A DNA stretch of 64,000 bases from Bradyrhizobium sp. NFR13 (GCF_900114605.1 NZ_FOTP01000006.1:186001-250000); one strand, 5' to 3'. Shown: positions 18,750-27,633, numbered from the stretch's first letter. Numbers and translations are program-made. The notes: generated by a model from the letters alone, not told the origin.

Positions 18750-20228
18750 GTGCGGGCCAGAATCTTCAGATTTGCAAAGATCCTGATGGCGTTTGTCGGC
18801 ATCGCGCTGATGACGATCTTCGCTGTGCGCATCTACGATTCGCAGCGCGGACTGCCACTCGAGACATGGCACACCTACGTTCCGCATGAGCTCCATGCGA
18901 GCAAGCTGGATACTGCCGACTGGGCGCAATACATGGCGGCTGAGGCGGTGCTGTTCGACGAAGTCCAGCGCGAGGTATCGCAGAAACTTGATGCGACAGA
19001 ACGCGTGCCACCCAACCGATATTTCGAAGGCAGCCCGGTCTATCCCCCGCATTTCGTGCAGGATTTCAACCGCTCCTTTGTACTGGAGCCGAAGGGCAAG
19101 CCGATCGGAGCGGTCGTACTTCTTCATGGCCTGACGGATTCTCCCTATAGCCAGCGCCATATTGCGCGCTTCTATCGCGATCAGGGCTTCCTGGCGATCG
19201 TCCCAAGACTGCCGGCACATGGCACGGTTCCGGCCGCGCTGACCGACGTCGAATGGGAAGACTGGCTGGCCGCCACGCGGCTCGCGGTGCGGGAAGTCAA
19301 GAAGCGTATGGATTCGTCTGTACCGCTGCATCTGGTGGGATTTTCCAATGGCGGTGCACTGGCCATCATGTATGCGCTGGATGCCATCGACGACGAAAAA
19401 CTGTCGCGACCCGACCGCCTGATACTGATCTCGCCGATGGTGGGTATCACCAGTTTTGCACGGTTTGCCGGCCTCGCGGGATTTCCGGCAATTCTGCCCG
19501 CCTTCGCCAAGGCCGCATGGCTCGATGTCGTTCCGGAGTTCAATCCCTTCAAGTACAATTCATTCCCGGTGAACGGCGCGCGTCAATCGCATCTTCTGAC
19601 CAGAGCTCTGCAACGGAGGCTCGCGCGCTATGCGGGTGAAGGCAGACTGGACCGGTTTCCACCCATCCTGACATTCCAGTCGCTGATGGATTTCACCGTT
19701 AGCACGCGGGCCATCGTCTCCGATCTCTATGCCCATCTGCCGGCCAATGGGAGCGAACTCGTTCTGTTCGACGTCAACCGCACCGCCCGATTTGGCCCGC
19801 TGCTCCGCACCAGCACCGATACCGCGCTGGCACGCATTGTACCTGCCGGCCCGCGGCGCTACCGCCTCGCCGTCATTACCAATTCCGGTGACAATAATGA
19901 CGACGTGATCGAGCGTGTGACCGAGGCTGGCACCGTCGACGAGCATTCCCGCCCGCTCGGCCTGAACTATCCACGGGGCTTCTATTCGCTGTCACACGTG
20001 GCGCTGCCATTTCCGGTCAGCGATTCCCTCTATGGGGCGGAGCCGGACAAGTCCGAAGATTTTGGCGAGAATCTCGGGACCCTGGCGCCGCGCGGGGAAC
20101 GCAATGTGCTGATCGCCAGCCTCGACTCGCTGATGCGGGCGTCATCAAACCCGTTCTTCCCTTATATGGTCGGCCGGATCGGCGAGAGCATTCTCATCCC
20201 TGCAAAGACCGCCCCACCCGCCCGGTAG
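18750..20228 (+). CDS. Alpha/beta hydrolase, membrane-anchored
   Basis: A 492-residue alpha/beta hydrolase with an N-terminal transmembrane segment (ILMAFVGIALMTIFAV) that anchors the rest in the periplasm. The oxyanion loop is at VVLLHGLTDSP. The nucleophile elbow is G-F-S-N-G (LHLVGFSNGGALA), with Ser in the usual place. A later region around FQSLMDFTVSTRAI probably carries the acid, and a His such as in YSLSHVALPF could complete the triad. It is serine-esterase-like, possibly lipid- or carboxylester-acting. The start is GTG 18750 with GGGGAT upstream; the frame stays open to 18606 but that part lacks a ribosome site. Confidence 0.8.
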   Translation: MRARIFRFAKILMAFVGIALMTIFAVRIYDSQRGLPLETWHTYVPHELHASKLDTADWAQYMAAEAVLFDEVQREVSQKLDATERVPPNRYFEGSPVYPPHFVQDFNRSFVLEPKGKPIGAVVLLHGLTDSPYSQRHIARFYRDQGFLAIVPRLPAHGTVPAALTDVEWEDWLAATRLAVREVKKRMDSSVPLHLVGFSNGGALAIMYALDAIDDEKLSRPDRLILISPMVGITSFARFAGLAGFPAILPAFAKAAWLDVVPEFNPFKYNSFPVNGARQSHLLTRALQRRLARYAGEGRLDRFPPILTFQSLMDFTVSTRAIVSDLYAHLPANGSELVLFDVNRTARFGPLLRTSTDTALARIVPAGPRRYRLAVITNSGDNNDDVIERVTEAGTVDEHSRPLGLNYPRGFYSLSHVALPFPVSDSLYGAEPDKSEDFGENLGTLAPRGERNVLIASLDSLMRASSNPFFPYMVGRIGESILIPAKTAPPAR

Positions 20229-20241
20229 AGCGATATCGGAC

Positions 20242-20622
20242 CTATCGGACCAGACTGGTCCTGAGGCGCGTATATTCCGCCTCTGTAACAGACCCCGCCG
20301 ATTTCAGGCGATCGAGTTTCTCGATCTCATCGGCAACGCTGAATCCCACCATCCGGCGCAAGTCGTCGCGAGCCTCCTTGGCCCGCTCTGCATTCCTCTC
20401 AGCCATACTGCGGCCATGCACGAGCAGGTAAGCGAAGATGCCGATATAGGGCAAGACAATGAGCAGTATCACCCAACATACCTTGCCGATACCGGACACG
20501 TCATGGCGGCGAAACAAATCGCCGGTGATAACGATAAAGAGCCAGAACCACAGCACGAACATGAACACTGCGAAAACATCGGCCACGAAATTCGCGAATG
20601 TGAAGCCACCCTGAAACAGCAT
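20242..20622 (-). CDS. SHOCT-type membrane protein with PLDc_N-like helices
   Basis: A 126-residue protein with two transmembrane helices (DVFAVFMFVLWFWLFIVI and KVCWVILLIVLPYIGIFAYL), the second with the R-G-R pattern after it (LVHGRSMAERNAER), as in PLDc_N proteins. A charged coiled region follows, then the C-terminal SHOCT signature (EIEKLDRLKSAGSVTEAEY). SHOCT domains are short oligomerisation segments. The role is unknown. It converges with the hydrolase, with 13 bp between the stops. Confidence 0.75.
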   Translation of the reverse strand: MLFQGGFTFANFVADVFAVFMFVLWFWLFIVITGDLFRRHDVSGIGKVCWVILLIVLPYIGIFAYLLVHGRSMAERNAERAKEARDDLRRMVGFSVADEIEKLDRLKSAGSVTEAEYTRLRTSLVR

Positions 20623-20712
20623 GATCAGTCTCCATTCCGAAATTCGTTCGCGATCACCTTCGCCTCGGGATTTCCAGCTCCGATACCGGCGATAACCTAT
20701 ACTAAATGCCGA

Positions 20713-21186
20713 CTATCGAAGAACGAGATTGGATATGCCCAGTGCCAGATTCAGCCCGATCTGGCCCTCGACAGACAGCGGCTGCAGCGTGATCGTACGG
20801 CGTGATCCGCCAATCAGCACATTCGCACCAAGGCCCAGGCCGAGTGCAACATTTCCGCTTGCCCCGACATAGCTGCCTCTCAATGTACCGCGGCCGATAT
20901 TACTGTTTCGTGCAAAGACACCCCAGAACAGTGTCCCTCCGCGGGTGACGCCAACATCGAGGCCAACCCGCCTGATCGTGCCCCTGTAATTATATCGCCG
21001 CCCATCCACGCTCGACAGGAAGACACATTGCATCTCCTGGCGTGAGCCAAGAACCAGCCCGACCCTTGGACCAGTGCTGCATGTCAGTCCGCCGACGCGC
21101 AAAAGCTGTTGCGCGTGAGCCGGTGCGGGTAGCATCTGCGGGATCAGGAAGGCACATACCACCGTCAATATGCGAATGCTGAACAT
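20713..21186 (-). CDS. DUF992 exported protein (copy 1)
   Basis: A 157-residue exported protein. The signal peptide is SIRILTVVCAFLIPQMLPAPAHA, and the mature part begins QQLLRVGGLTCSTGPRVGLVLGSRQEMQCVF. The repeated glycine-rich strands in GTLFWGVFARNSNIGRGTLRGSYVGAS and the C-terminal LGANVLIGGSRRTITLQPLSVEGQIG are the DUF992 signature. It is a predicted beta-rich periplasmic or surface protein of unknown function. A clear paralog is at 43796-44266, sharing most of the core strands. Confidence 0.85.
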   Translation of the reverse strand: MFSIRILTVVCAFLIPQMLPAPAHAQQLLRVGGLTCSTGPRVGLVLGSRQEMQCVFLSSVDGRRYNYRGTIRRVGLDVGVTRGGTLFWGVFARNSNIGRGTLRGSYVGASGNVALGLGLGANVLIGGSRRTITLQPLSVEGQIGLNLALGISNLVLR

Positions 21187-21287
21187 TTGCCCCCCTCTCG
21201 AAGCCGCGCCAAAAACAACCTGATATCTGCCGCACGAGGCTAGCCGTCAGCACGTAATAGTTAATCGGGAAAAACCCTGAAGAGGTC

Positions 21288-21434
21288 ATGATGAGTACCC
21301 GGATTGCCCGGAATAACGGCCTGGATTCAGGTGCGCAGCGCGCGCCCCGTGGAGAGCTTCAGGTCATTCGCAGGGACCAGAGCGCCACAAGTGCGGCTGT
21401 TTTGCCCCTGTTTTGGCTGAATCCGAAACTTTAA
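21288..21434 (+). CDS. Possible 48-residue protein in a long intergenic gap
   Basis: The 390 bp between 21187 and 21578 has no obvious gene. The best candidate is this short frame with the double start ATGATG (21288/21291) and a GAAGAGG element a few bases upstream, ending in FWLNPKL. The translation is rich in Arg and Gln, and I do not recognise it. It could easily be a chance frame. The rest of the gap shows nothing I can name. Confidence 0.2.
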   Translation: MMSTRIARNNGLDSGAQRAPRGELQVIRRDQSATSAAVLPLFWLNPKL

Positions 21435-21578
21435 AATTCTGTAAGAAAGTTGCAGCGCAGATGGATGAACGCCATCTCCAGCTTGGACGATTGCTCCTGA
21501 ACTTCCCAGATATCGCGGGCCTGGATGGCCAGCCGTCAGAGCACAGTCATCATCGTCCCTGGAGAGAATGGTCGAGTG

Positions 21579-22058
21579 ATGTTTGGATCAATCAAGGCGT
21601 TCATCTCGCGTGCGATCGAAGACGCCAATCAACGGAAGCACATCGAGCAGAGAGAGCTTCTCGTCGCGACTGCGGCATTGCTCATCCGCGTTGCCACCGT
21701 CCATAGCGAGCTATCGGACCTCAGGCGCGCCAGATTGCACGCTATTTTCAGATCGCTTGATGGGCTCGATGACACGGCAACGGCTCAGGTGCTCGTTGAT
21801 GCGGATGCAGTCGCCCGCAGCGCCGTCGATCTCTATCGCTTTACGCGGCAGCTGAATGAATCGCTCGATGACGATGGACGTCGACGGATCGTTCAACTGA
21901 TGTGGGAGATCGTTTACGCGGATCAGCGGGTCAACGAATTTGAAGAGAACGCGATCTGGCGCGCGGCAGACCTTCTGGGTGTATCGTCCCGGCAGCGCGT
22001 CGAACTTCGACAGCGTGTTGTCGCCGGCATCAAGAATCTGGCCGCGGTGACAGCCTGA
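21579..22058 (+). CDS. TerB-family protein (tellurite resistance-type)
   Basis: A 159-residue all-helical protein with the TerB pattern: a helix with EQRELLVATAALLIRVATVHSELSDLRR, an acidic segment FRSLDGLDDTA, and the paired helix LNESLDDDGRRRIVQLMWEIVYADQRVNEFEENAI, where the E-x(2)-Y-AD-x-R-V acidic core is typical of TerB and can bind metal ions. Members occur in tellurite-resistance and stress clusters; here it stands alone next to the antiporter operon. The ATG at 21579 is chosen because the earlier start at 21525 has no family match. Confidence 0.8.
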   Translation: MFGSIKAFISRAIEDANQRKHIEQRELLVATAALLIRVATVHSELSDLRRARLHAIFRSLDGLDDTATAQVLVDADAVARSAVDLYRFTRQLNESLDDDGRRRIVQLMWEIVYADQRVNEFEENAIWRAADLLGVSSRQRVELRQRVVAGIKNLAAVTA

Positions 22059-22103
22059 CGACACGATCATCGCATTCATGGAGATGTCGATCTTCCGGCG
22101 TGC

Positions 22104-23735
22104 TCACTGGGCCAACAGTGCCGCTCCGAGAGCCAGCGTTAGTGCGAGCAGTGAAATTCCTGCGACATGCCATCGGCGAAGCATGCCCTCCGCTTGCTCG
22201 ATCGTCTTGCCCCAGGCCGGAGCGATCTTCACGCAGCTGTCCAGAACGACGACGATATCTCCTTCGGGAATATGTGGCAGCCGCCGCACCCAGCGCCACA
22301 CCACTGCCGCCAATATGGCGCCCAACAGCACTGGGAACAGGGCTTTCCACAGCAACTCTGGCGCCAGAGGGTTGGGCAACATTCCTTCGGGGACCGCGAG
22401 GAATAGGGCCCATGGTACGACGAGCGACGCTGCAGCGGTCGACAGCCATGGCCAGAACAGGCTCGGCGCCGCTGTCGCCTCCTGATCCGTTGATACGGTC
22501 GTGATAAGGCCTCGTACGAACTGCAACATGAGCAGCGTCGTGCCGACAGCCGACAGCGTTGCAACCGTATTGGCAGCCCCGTCCCCGAGCGGTCCGTCGA
22601 CCACGATCTTTGCCAGGGCACCGCCGGTCAGCGGGAGACCGCCAAGGCCGACTGCGATGATCGCCACAGGAAGCAGCATGGGCCACAGATACCGGCGACC
22701 GGTCGCGGCGATGACGCCGATGGAAAGAAATAGCGCGCCTTTGACCAGAACGTGGTTTGCAGAATAGAAGATCGCCGCCAGTGCAGCACGGCCATCTCCG
22801 GCGATCATGCCCATGCCAATGACAGCTACGATGAATCCCATCTGGCTGACGCTCGAATAGGCCAGCACAACTTTGGGCCTGCGTTGCGTCATTCCAATGA
22901 CCACCCCATAGAGCGCTGCGAACAAGCCTGCAGCTGCGAGTAACGTCCCTGTATGGGGCAACGCCGTGTCGAGGGGGAGAAAGCGGATCATTCCGAGGAT
23001 ACTTGCCTTGACGGCTGCGCCACTCAGCACGGCGGCAGCCGGCGTCGGCGCTGCCGCATAGGCGCGTGGCATCCAGACGTGAAATGGAACAAGACCTGCC
23101 TTCATGCCAAAGCCTGCGATCAACAGGCTGATGATCAGGTCGCGGTGCGGCGATGTCGGTAGTGCGGCGGCGGCATCAGCGATTAACAGCCCATTGCCGG
23201 GAATATCTGCCGCGAGCAGCACGAAAGCGATCAGCAACAATGTCTCCGCCAGCAGCCCAAGACCGATATAGAGCGCGCCCGCACGCCACGCATCGGCCGT
23301 TTCATGCTGGATGATGAGGCCGCAGGCGCCGAGCGTCAGCATCGCCAGGAACAAATAGAAGCCCACCATATCGGCAGCGAGAAATACGCCGATGCACCCC
23401 GTCAGTGCGGCGAGCCAGCACACAGCGAACCGCCCGCGGTTCGGCCTGCCCTGCAGATATGGCGATGCGTAGGCCCCGGCCGTGATCCACAGCAGCGCAG
23501 CAACGCCGAGCAGCAGCGCGCCGGGGAGATCAAGCGTGAAAGTCAAATGCAGACGGGGCGGGCCGACGACAAGCGGAGAAACGTCGGCGACAAAAAGGAC
23601 GGCCGCAAATGCAGGGATCGGAGCAAAGGCCAGATACGAGGGCATTCGCAGCAAAGCCCCTGGCCAGAGGCACGCCAGCAGCATCCCGAGCGGAAAAAGC
23701 AAGGCGCCAGCGAGCAAGGGATAGGTCTCCATCAT
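22104..23735 (-). CDS. Mrp-type antiporter subunit, second NuoL/M-like (MnhA N-terminal or MnhD-like)
   Basis: A 543-residue membrane protein of the proton-translocating NuoL/MnhA/MnhD family with many helices. Conserved pieces are the transmembrane lysine region GFGMKAGLVPFHVWMPRAYAAAPTPAAAVLSGAAVKASI, the AYSSVSQMGF motif and HVLVKGALFLSIG. It is shorter than a full MrpA (usually near 800 residues, with an added C-terminal domain) and is the second such subunit here. The start is ATG 23735, overlapping the TGA of mnhD by 4 bp, so translation is coupled. The frame stays open upstream to 24056, but that part is out-of-frame mnhD. It is the last gene of the seven-gene operon. Confidence 0.86.
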   Translation of the reverse strand: MMETYPLLAGALLFPLGMLLACLWPGALLRMPSYLAFAPIPAFAAVLFVADVSPLVVGPPRLHLTFTLDLPGALLLGVAALLWITAGAYASPYLQGRPNRGRFAVCWLAALTGCIGVFLAADMVGFYLFLAMLTLGACGLIIQHETADAWRAGALYIGLGLLAETLLLIAFVLLAADIPGNGLLIADAAAALPTSPHRDLIISLLIAGFGMKAGLVPFHVWMPRAYAAAPTPAAAVLSGAAVKASILGMIRFLPLDTALPHTGTLLAAAGLFAALYGVVIGMTQRRPKVVLAYSSVSQMGFIVAVIGMGMIAGDGRAALAAIFYSANHVLVKGALFLSIGVIAATGRRYLWPMLLPVAIIAVGLGGLPLTGGALAKIVVDGPLGDGAANTVATLSAVGTTLLMLQFVRGLITTVSTDQEATAAPSLFWPWLSTAAASLVVPWALFLAVPEGMLPNPLAPELLWKALFPVLLGAILAAVVWRWVRRLPHIPEGDIVVVLDSCVKIAPAWGKTIEQAEGMLRRWHVAGISLLALTLALGAALLAQ

Positions 23736-25261
23736 CGCAACCCAGCCATCGGTGCCTCCGGACGACCAACTTGCAATACATCGATAGGACCGAGCGCCAC
23801 GAGCCCCAGCAAGACCGAGAGACAGGCCAGCCCCAGCGCCGCCACTTCCTGATACTTCGGCACCGCGGCATACAGTGTCAGCGGCGCGTTTGGCGGACCC
23901 ATCGTGCGCGATAGCACGATGTAGATATAGGCGCTCGTGAGCAGCCCTCCTGCGATGATCACGATTGCCCACCACCATTGCGCCGTTGCAATCGTCGCCT
24001 CCAGCAACAGCCACTTTGCCAGAAAGCCGCCCGTTGGTGGCAACCCAATCAGGCATAGGCCACCGAGACCAAAGGCGAACATCGTCATGGGAAGCGCGCG
24101 CGCGATCCCGCCAAGCTCCGAGATCCGGTCATGACCAAGCGCTGCATAGATAAGTCCGGCAGCCATGAACATGGCGGCTTTCGCGGTCGCGTGCGAAATG
24201 GTCTGGAGCATGCCTGCCGTCAGGGCATCGCCATAATGGTGGGGCGACGGATCGGCGCTGAAGGCGAGCGGAAACATCAGAAACAGATAGCCAATCTGCG
24301 CGACCGTCGAATAGGCGATCAGCAGCTTAAGCCGCTTCTGTCGGAGCGCGACGATGTTGCCGCAGATAATCGCTGACGCTCCCAGCACGCCAATGAGTTG
24401 ACTGGCGGCCACACTCAAGAGCCCCGGCAGGGCATCGAACCAGAGCCGAACGATGAGAAAAAACGATCCCTTCACGACGACTGCCGACAGCACCGCACTG
24501 GCAGCCGCCGGTGCGCCGGCATGCGCCGGGGGAAGCCAGAGATGCAGTGGAAAGAGCGCCGTCTTGGCGAACAGCCCCAGCGTCATCAGCGTGGCAGCAG
24601 CCAGCGTCGCCGGCTCAAGACGCACGCGCTGCGACATCAAAACGATGTCGAGGGTCCCATAGCTTCCGTACAGCAAGGCCGTTCCGACCAGATAGAGGAT
24701 CGAGCCCAGCAGCGCAAAGAGCAGATAGCGCAACGCTGCCTGCAAGGTCTCCACGCGGCCATCGAGGCAGACCAGCGGCACCGCAGCGAAGGTCAGCAGC
24801 TCAAGCGCAACGTATAATGTGAACAGATCGCCGCCGAGAAAGATCATGTTCATCGCGCCCGAGATCGCCATGAGCATGACCCAGAACACCAGCGGTGCGC
24901 GGGTTTCAACTGACGCTGCGCGACTGCCGAAATTCGCATGCGCGAACACGCCGATGAGGCAGATCACGATAGCCATTGCCACCATCATCGCGACTGAAAG
25001 TCCGTCGGCGCGCAGCGTGATTCCGAGTGGAGGCTGCCAACCACCCACAATGTAGATCAGCGGCTCTCCGCCCTGCCACACTTTCAGGAAGATGATGCAT
25101 GCTACGATAAAGCCTGCGGGCAACAGAACCCCGGCAATTCTTTCGGCATACCGTCCGCCAAGGACAAACGACAGCAGGATGCCGACGACCGGCAATACGA
25201 TGGCCAGAACAAGAAGCGCGCCGTCGGCAGTTGTCGCATCAAGCACGGTTGTCGCCGGCAT
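23732..25261 (-). CDS. mnhD: Mrp/Mnh antiporter subunit D
   Basis: A 509-residue NuoM/N-like subunit of a multisubunit Na+(or K+)/H+ antiporter. Conserved pieces are VALELLTFAAVPLV, the lysine motif GLFAKTALFPLHLWLPPAHAGAPAAASAVLSA, IAYSTVAQIGYLFLM and ISHATAKAAMFMAAG. These helices form the proton path in the membrane. The start codon overlaps the mnhC stop by one base (TGATG), a classic coupled junction, and the stop overlaps the next gene by 4 bp. It is part of the minus-strand operon E-F-G-B-C-D-D. Confidence 0.92.
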   Translation of the reverse strand: MPATTVLDATTADGALLVLAIVLPVVGILLSFVLGGRYAERIAGVLLPAGFIVACIIFLKVWQGGEPLIYIVGGWQPPLGITLRADGLSVAMMVAMAIVICLIGVFAHANFGSRAASVETRAPLVFWVMLMAISGAMNMIFLGGDLFTLYVALELLTFAAVPLVCLDGRVETLQAALRYLLFALLGSILYLVGTALLYGSYGTLDIVLMSQRVRLEPATLAAATLMTLGLFAKTALFPLHLWLPPAHAGAPAAASAVLSAVVVKGSFFLIVRLWFDALPGLLSVAASQLIGVLGASAIICGNIVALRQKRLKLLIAYSTVAQIGYLFLMFPLAFSADPSPHHYGDALTAGMLQTISHATAKAAMFMAAGLIYAALGHDRISELGGIARALPMTMFAFGLGGLCLIGLPPTGGFLAKWLLLEATIATAQWWWAIVIIAGGLLTSAYIYIVLSRTMGPPNAPLTLYAAVPKYQEVAALGLACLSVLLGLVALGPIDVLQVGRPEAPMAGLR

Positions 25262-25599
25262 CAGGATTTGCCCTCGCCATCGACGGCGTCGGAACTGTCG
25301 GAGCTGATCGATGCCCGGCCGGTCTCATCCGCAAGACGCTGCACGAGCGCGATGGCCATGGCTGTTGCCGCGAAGGCGACGACAATCGCGGTGATCACCA
25401 TCGCCTGGGGGACCGGGTCACCGCCGAGCCCAGCCGCTGCCGCCCGTCTGGCGATCATACCGAACAGCAGAAATACGCCGCTCCCAAGCAAATTGAATGC
25501 AAGGATTTTGCGTAGCGGTTCGGGATTCGTGATGAGCCCGTACAGTCCGATGCCCACCAGCGCAGCACCACACAAGCCGAACAGCGTTGCCGCGTTCAT
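25261..25599 (-). CDS. mnhC: Mrp/Mnh antiporter subunit C (NuoK-like)
   Basis: A 112-residue NuoK-like subunit with three predicted helices: LFGLCGAALVGIGLYGLI, ILAFNLLGSGVFLLFGMIA and AMVITAIVVAFAATAMAIAL. The NPEPLRKILAFNLLGSGVFL block and D-P-V-P-Q-A-M-V-I-T-A-I-V-V-A-F are the MnhC signature. The C-terminus is acidic. It overlaps mnhB by 4 bp and mnhD by one. A much longer same-frame extension to 26565 exists but is antisense-like translation; the ATG at 25599 matches the family start. Confidence 0.93.
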   Translation of the reverse strand: MNAATLFGLCGAALVGIGLYGLITNPEPLRKILAFNLLGSGVFLLFGMIARRAAAAGLGGDPVPQAMVITAIVVAFAATAMAIALVQRLADETGRASISSDSSDAVDGEGKS

Positions 25600-26537
25600 T
25601 GCTGTTGCGCCCGTTCCGGCGGTCCCGCGGCCAGCATGGCAAGCGCGACAGCGATCGACAGCGTGAGAGTGGCTTCCACAGCGACAATCAGCGGTTTGGC
25701 GTAGCCTTCCGGATAAGCCAGAAAAGCGTCGGCGAATACCCATCCCGCCAAGCCGATGGCAAGGAACAGCATCGGCCCGGCGATGAGCAGACCACGCAAC
25801 CAGAGCCGACTGATCGCAGGGGCCTTCTGTAATCCCGCGACAATGACAAGGAGCCACATCGCGGCCAGCACCGTGCCACCCTGAAAGGCGCCACCCGGGT
25901 CCTTCGCTCCGACCCAGCACATATAGATTCCGAACACGATTCCCACCGGCGGCAAAAGCTGGGCCAGAAAGATCAGCGGGGGATCGGGCTTTGCATAAAC
26001 CTGCAGACCCGGTGTTCCGCCCCAGGCACGATCCGGCGCCAGCGACCAGACTCCGAGCAAGGCAAGCAGCACAACCACCTTTTCGAGCAACGTGTCGAGC
26101 GCGCGGAACACGAACAGCACGCCGGCGACGGGGTTGCCGAGACCACTCGGCGGCAGGTTTTCCATCACCACCGGTGCGAGTGTCGGAACGGCCGCGGGCG
26201 GATGGAGCACGACGATGGCAAGACCCGCCACGACCAGCGCACACAATCCACCTGCAGCAAGGCGAACCGGATAACCAACCCTCACACGATCGACATCGTC
26301 GGAGCGGGACCGCGCAACGGCGCCGAGCAGCAACAGGCCGGTCATTCCGCCGCCGATCGCCGCCTCTGTCAGCGCCACATCGACAGCGTGGAGGCGAACC
26401 CATGCAATGGACAGCAGCAGCCCATAGACAGCGAACATGACAACTGCGGCGAACGCCGTGCGCACAAGAATCGTTGACGCGCCGATCGCCAGGATTAACG
26501 CAACGAGAGCGATATCGAAGACGGAAGCGATGCTCAT
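25596..26537 (-). CDS. mnhB: MnhB fused to MbhD/MbhE-like (MrpA C-terminal) domain
   Basis: A 313-residue subunit that combines two parts. Residues about 1-80 (FDIALVALILAIGASTILV ... AVDVALTEAAIGGGMTGLLLL) resemble the DUF4040/MbhD domain, and a later segment (LFVFRALDTLLEKVVVLLALLGVW) resembles MbhE. In canonical Mrp these form the C-terminal domain of MrpA. The rest (LLPPVGIVFGIYMCWVGAKDPGGAFQGGTVLAAMWLLVIVAG) is MnhB proper. So the MrpA tail appears to be carried by subunit B. The ATG at 26537 overlaps the mnhG stop; the earlier start is rejected. Confidence 0.88.
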   Translation of the reverse strand: MSIASVFDIALVALILAIGASTILVRTAFAAVVMFAVYGLLLSIAWVRLHAVDVALTEAAIGGGMTGLLLLGAVARSRSDDVDRVRVGYPVRLAAGGLCALVVAGLAIVVLHPPAAVPTLAPVVMENLPPSGLGNPVAGVLFVFRALDTLLEKVVVLLALLGVWSLAPDRAWGGTPGLQVYAKPDPPLIFLAQLLPPVGIVFGIYMCWVGAKDPGGAFQGGTVLAAMWLLVIVAGLQKAPAISRLWLRGLLIAGPMLFLAIGLAGWVFADAFLAYPEGYAKPLIVAVEATLTLSIAVALAMLAAGPPERAQQQ

Positions 26538-26827
26538 CCGTCTGCTCCGTGTTGACGTATCGCACCGGCGACCAGTTGTGTGACGACCGCCCCGGATAGC
26601 TGGACGAGCAGCCACACGATCACCAATTTGACCGCAAGCAGCAGGCTGCTCGTCTGCGGCAGCAAGCCCAGGGTGATCAAGCCAAGACCAAGATTATCAA
26701 CCTTGGTCAGTGCGTGTAGGCGCGTCAGCGTATCCGGGAAACGCAGCAGACCCACCGTGCCCGCAAGGAAGAACAGCGCTCCTGCGGAGACCGCGCAAAT
26801 GGTCCAGATATCCATGACAAGGCTCAT
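26534..26827 (-). CDS. mnhG: Mrp/Mnh antiporter subunit G
   Basis: A 97-residue small membrane subunit. The family pattern is clear: ALFFLAGTVGLLRFPDTLTRLHALTKVDNLGLGLITLGLL, with the R-F-P-D-x(2)-T-R-L-H-A-x-T-K segment invariant in MnhG, and a last helix VKLVIVWLLVQLSGAVVTQL. The ATG at 26827 is selected; the frame continues upstream to 26896 through the end of mnhF, without family support. It overlaps mnhB by 4 bp and follows mnhF by 7 bp. Confidence 0.93.
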   Translation of the reverse strand: MSLVMDIWTICAVSAGALFFLAGTVGLLRFPDTLTRLHALTKVDNLGLGLITLGLLPQTSSLLLAVKLVIVWLLVQLSGAVVTQLVAGAIRQHGADG

Positions 26828-26834
26828 GCGCCAC

Positions 26835-27110
26835 TCACTCCCCTCTGGCTTCGCGTGATACACCGGACGCGTTTCTGACGAATGCAACAGCCGCAAATGC
26901 CGCGAACAGCGCGAGCATCACGGCAACATCCACGACGGGCGGCATCTCGCTCGCGACCGCGAGCAAAAGGAGGATGGCGACTCCTCCGGTGCCAAGCAGC
27001 TGGACGGCCATCAGGCGATCGACATCGGCCGACCGCCGAAGAATGGCGAACAAACCCAGTGCCACCGTCAGCAGCACAAAGACCGAGGCCGCGAACAACA
27101 GGCTAGACAT
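26835..27110 (-). CDS. mnhF: Mrp/Mnh antiporter subunit F
   Basis: A 91-residue subunit with helices LFAASVFVLLTVALGLFAILR, LMAVQLLGTGGVAILLLLAVA and VDVAVMLALFAAFAAVAFV. The R-S-A-D-V-D-R-L-M-A-V-Q-L-L segment is the MnhF signature (MrpF type). It overlaps the end of mnhE by 8 bp (27103-27110), so translation is coupled. It should sit in the inner-membrane complex beside MnhG. Confidence 0.92.
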   Translation of the reverse strand: MSSLLFAASVFVLLTVALGLFAILRRSADVDRLMAVQLLGTGGVAILLLLAVASEMPPVVDVAVMLALFAAFAAVAFVRNASGVSREARGE

Positions 27111-27633
27111 CGGAGTTTGCGCCGCCGAGCGCCGCTATGCACAGGGCTTCCTCCACCGACAACTGTTCGACGACCGGCTGCGTCACATCGAGACAATGAA
27201 TGGCCAGATCGCCGTCACAAGATGTTCCGCACGGGAGCGTACCCGGCATCAGGCTCATGATCGCGCAAAACATATTCCGCTTCGTGCCGGGCGGCAGCTG
27301 TGCCTGATAGGCGACGAAGCCCGGCTGTAATGGCAGCCGCGGGTGAAGCGCCCGCAGCGCAACGTCCGCTCCCGCGACAATGGACTGAAGGAGAAAGTGC
27401 AGGACGAATCCGGCGAGCTTGATCGGGCGGAAGCCCCACTGGTCGGCAGGAAACAGCCTGAGACTTGCCCAGGTCGCTGCGGCAGCTGCGATCAGGCCGG
27501 GGCCTAAATCGCCGGGATCACCGCGCGTCAGTACCAGCCAGAAGCAGAAGAAACCGGTAGCGCGGATCGCAGCGCTGCCGATGACCTCCGACCACCTCGC
27601 CTCTCCCTTATTGCCGGTCTCGATAGCGCTCAT
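27103..27633 (-). CDS. mnhE: Mrp/Mnh antiporter subunit E, first gene of the operon
   Basis: A 176-residue MnhE with N-terminal membrane helices (AAIRATGFFCFWLVLTRG, GLIAAAAATWASLRLF, LAGFVLHFLLQSIVAGADVALRAL) and a cytoplasmic C-terminal domain containing PGTKRNMFCAIMSLMPGTLP, the family landmark. The ATG at 27633 has a GGTGG-type ribosome site upstream; 27699 would extend into unlikely sequence. The gene opens the minus-strand operon E-F-G-B-C-D-D. The promoter should lie in the 130 bp beyond the start. The ion (Na+, K+ or Ca2+) cannot be read from sequence. Confidence 0.9.
   Translation of the reverse strand: MSAIETGNKGEARWSEVIGSAAIRATGFFCFWLVLTRGDPGDLGPGLIAAAAATWASLRLFPADQWGFRPIKLAGFVLHFLLQSIVAGADVALRALHPRLPLQPGFVAYQAQLPPGTKRNMFCAIMSLMPGTLPCGTSCDGDLAIHCLDVTQPVVEQLSVEEALCIAALGGANSDV

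Noticed and set aside
22104-24056. A 650-codon version of the second NuoL/M-like antiporter subunit
   Set aside because: The first 107 residues are out-of-frame mnhD sequence; the ATG at 23735 overlaps the mnhD stop and fits the family.
25261-26565. A 434-codon extension of mnhC
   Set aside because: The part above 25599 is out-of-frame mnhB; only the last 112 residues match MnhC.
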